Below are positions 43,384 to 43,385 of a stretch of DNA of 43,385 nt, in pieces. The stretch is taken from assembly GCA_002683135.1 (NCBI GenBank), contig NYSS01000105.1:20832-64216 (forward strand), given 5' to 3'. This DNA comes from Planctomycetota bacterium (GTDB taxonomy: Bacteria; Planctomycetota; GCA-002687715). Under the pieces are notes generated by a model. The model worked only from the letters and a program-made list of their open reading frames with translations. It had not been told where the DNA came from and searched no databases. Numbering within the stretch: the stretch's first letter is position 1; each line of letters opens with the position of its first letter. The position numbers and the translations under genes were made by a program.

Positions 43384-43385
43384 TA

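Overview
The window is about 43.4 kb of very GC-rich, densely coded bacterial chromosome. No phage, transposon, integron or CRISPR signature was seen. The gene set is a Ser/Thr kinase fused to WD40 repeats, a formylglycine-generating-enzyme (FGE)-like domain fused to a peptidase, a two-cysteine bacilliredoxin, a DUF2911 protein, a choice-of-anchor V-like protein, a giant alpha-2-macroglobulin and several secreted proteins of unknown function. This suggests a Planctomycetota-like organism, with Acidobacteriota or another uncultivated phylum as the alternative. The assignment is inference from content; the partial rRNA operon at the right edge would decide it.

Layout. 1-6058: an S9 peptidase fused to an FGE-like domain (runs off the left edge), a PLP-dependent decarboxylase, a stand-alone 5'-3' exonuclease and an ATP-grasp ligase. 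6066-10611: a minus-strand group (fatty acid desaturase, 66-residue membrane protein, secreted protein with a CxxCH motif) divergent from a translationally coupled SDR / FAD-oxidase pair that resembles mycobacterial DprE2/DprE1. 10749-16512: DUF2911 protein, receptor-like kinase with WD40 and TPR repeats, bacilliredoxin. 16527-25247: amidase, M1 aminopeptidase, citrate synthase, Old-Yellow-Enzyme-type oxidoreductase, FHA-GGDEF diguanylate cyclase and a small lipoprotein. 25345-33259: acyl-CoA dehydrogenase, a glutaminase-like protein without its catalytic Cys, TldD/TldE, an M19 dipeptidase and an unknown secreted protein. 33312-37206: HflX, L-aspartate oxidase (NadB), then an apparent SOS operon in which a 26-residue membrane peptide precedes lexA. 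37254-43385: a 1961-residue thioester alpha-2-macroglobulin behind an ECF-type promoter motif, then the terminator and 5S gene of an rRNA operon.

Themes. Peptide and protein turnover is strongly represented (S9, M1, M19, TldD/E, amidase, the protease-trapping A2M). There is signalling (kinase, c-di-GMP cyclase) and central metabolism (citrate synthase, NadB, acyl-CoA dehydrogenase). Many genes start with a clear Shine-Dalgarno, but at least six lack one and instead carry a -10-like TANNNT box 5-9 nt before the start codon, suggesting leaderless mRNAs.

The most notable items are the S9-FGE fusion, the SidA-like peptide ahead of lexA, the DprE1/DprE2-like pair with alanine at the position of the benzothiazinone-target cysteine, the ECF-type promoter of the A2M gene, and the G9 tract plus hairpin at the dipeptidase ribosome binding site. 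No intergenic stretch exceeds 300 bases.
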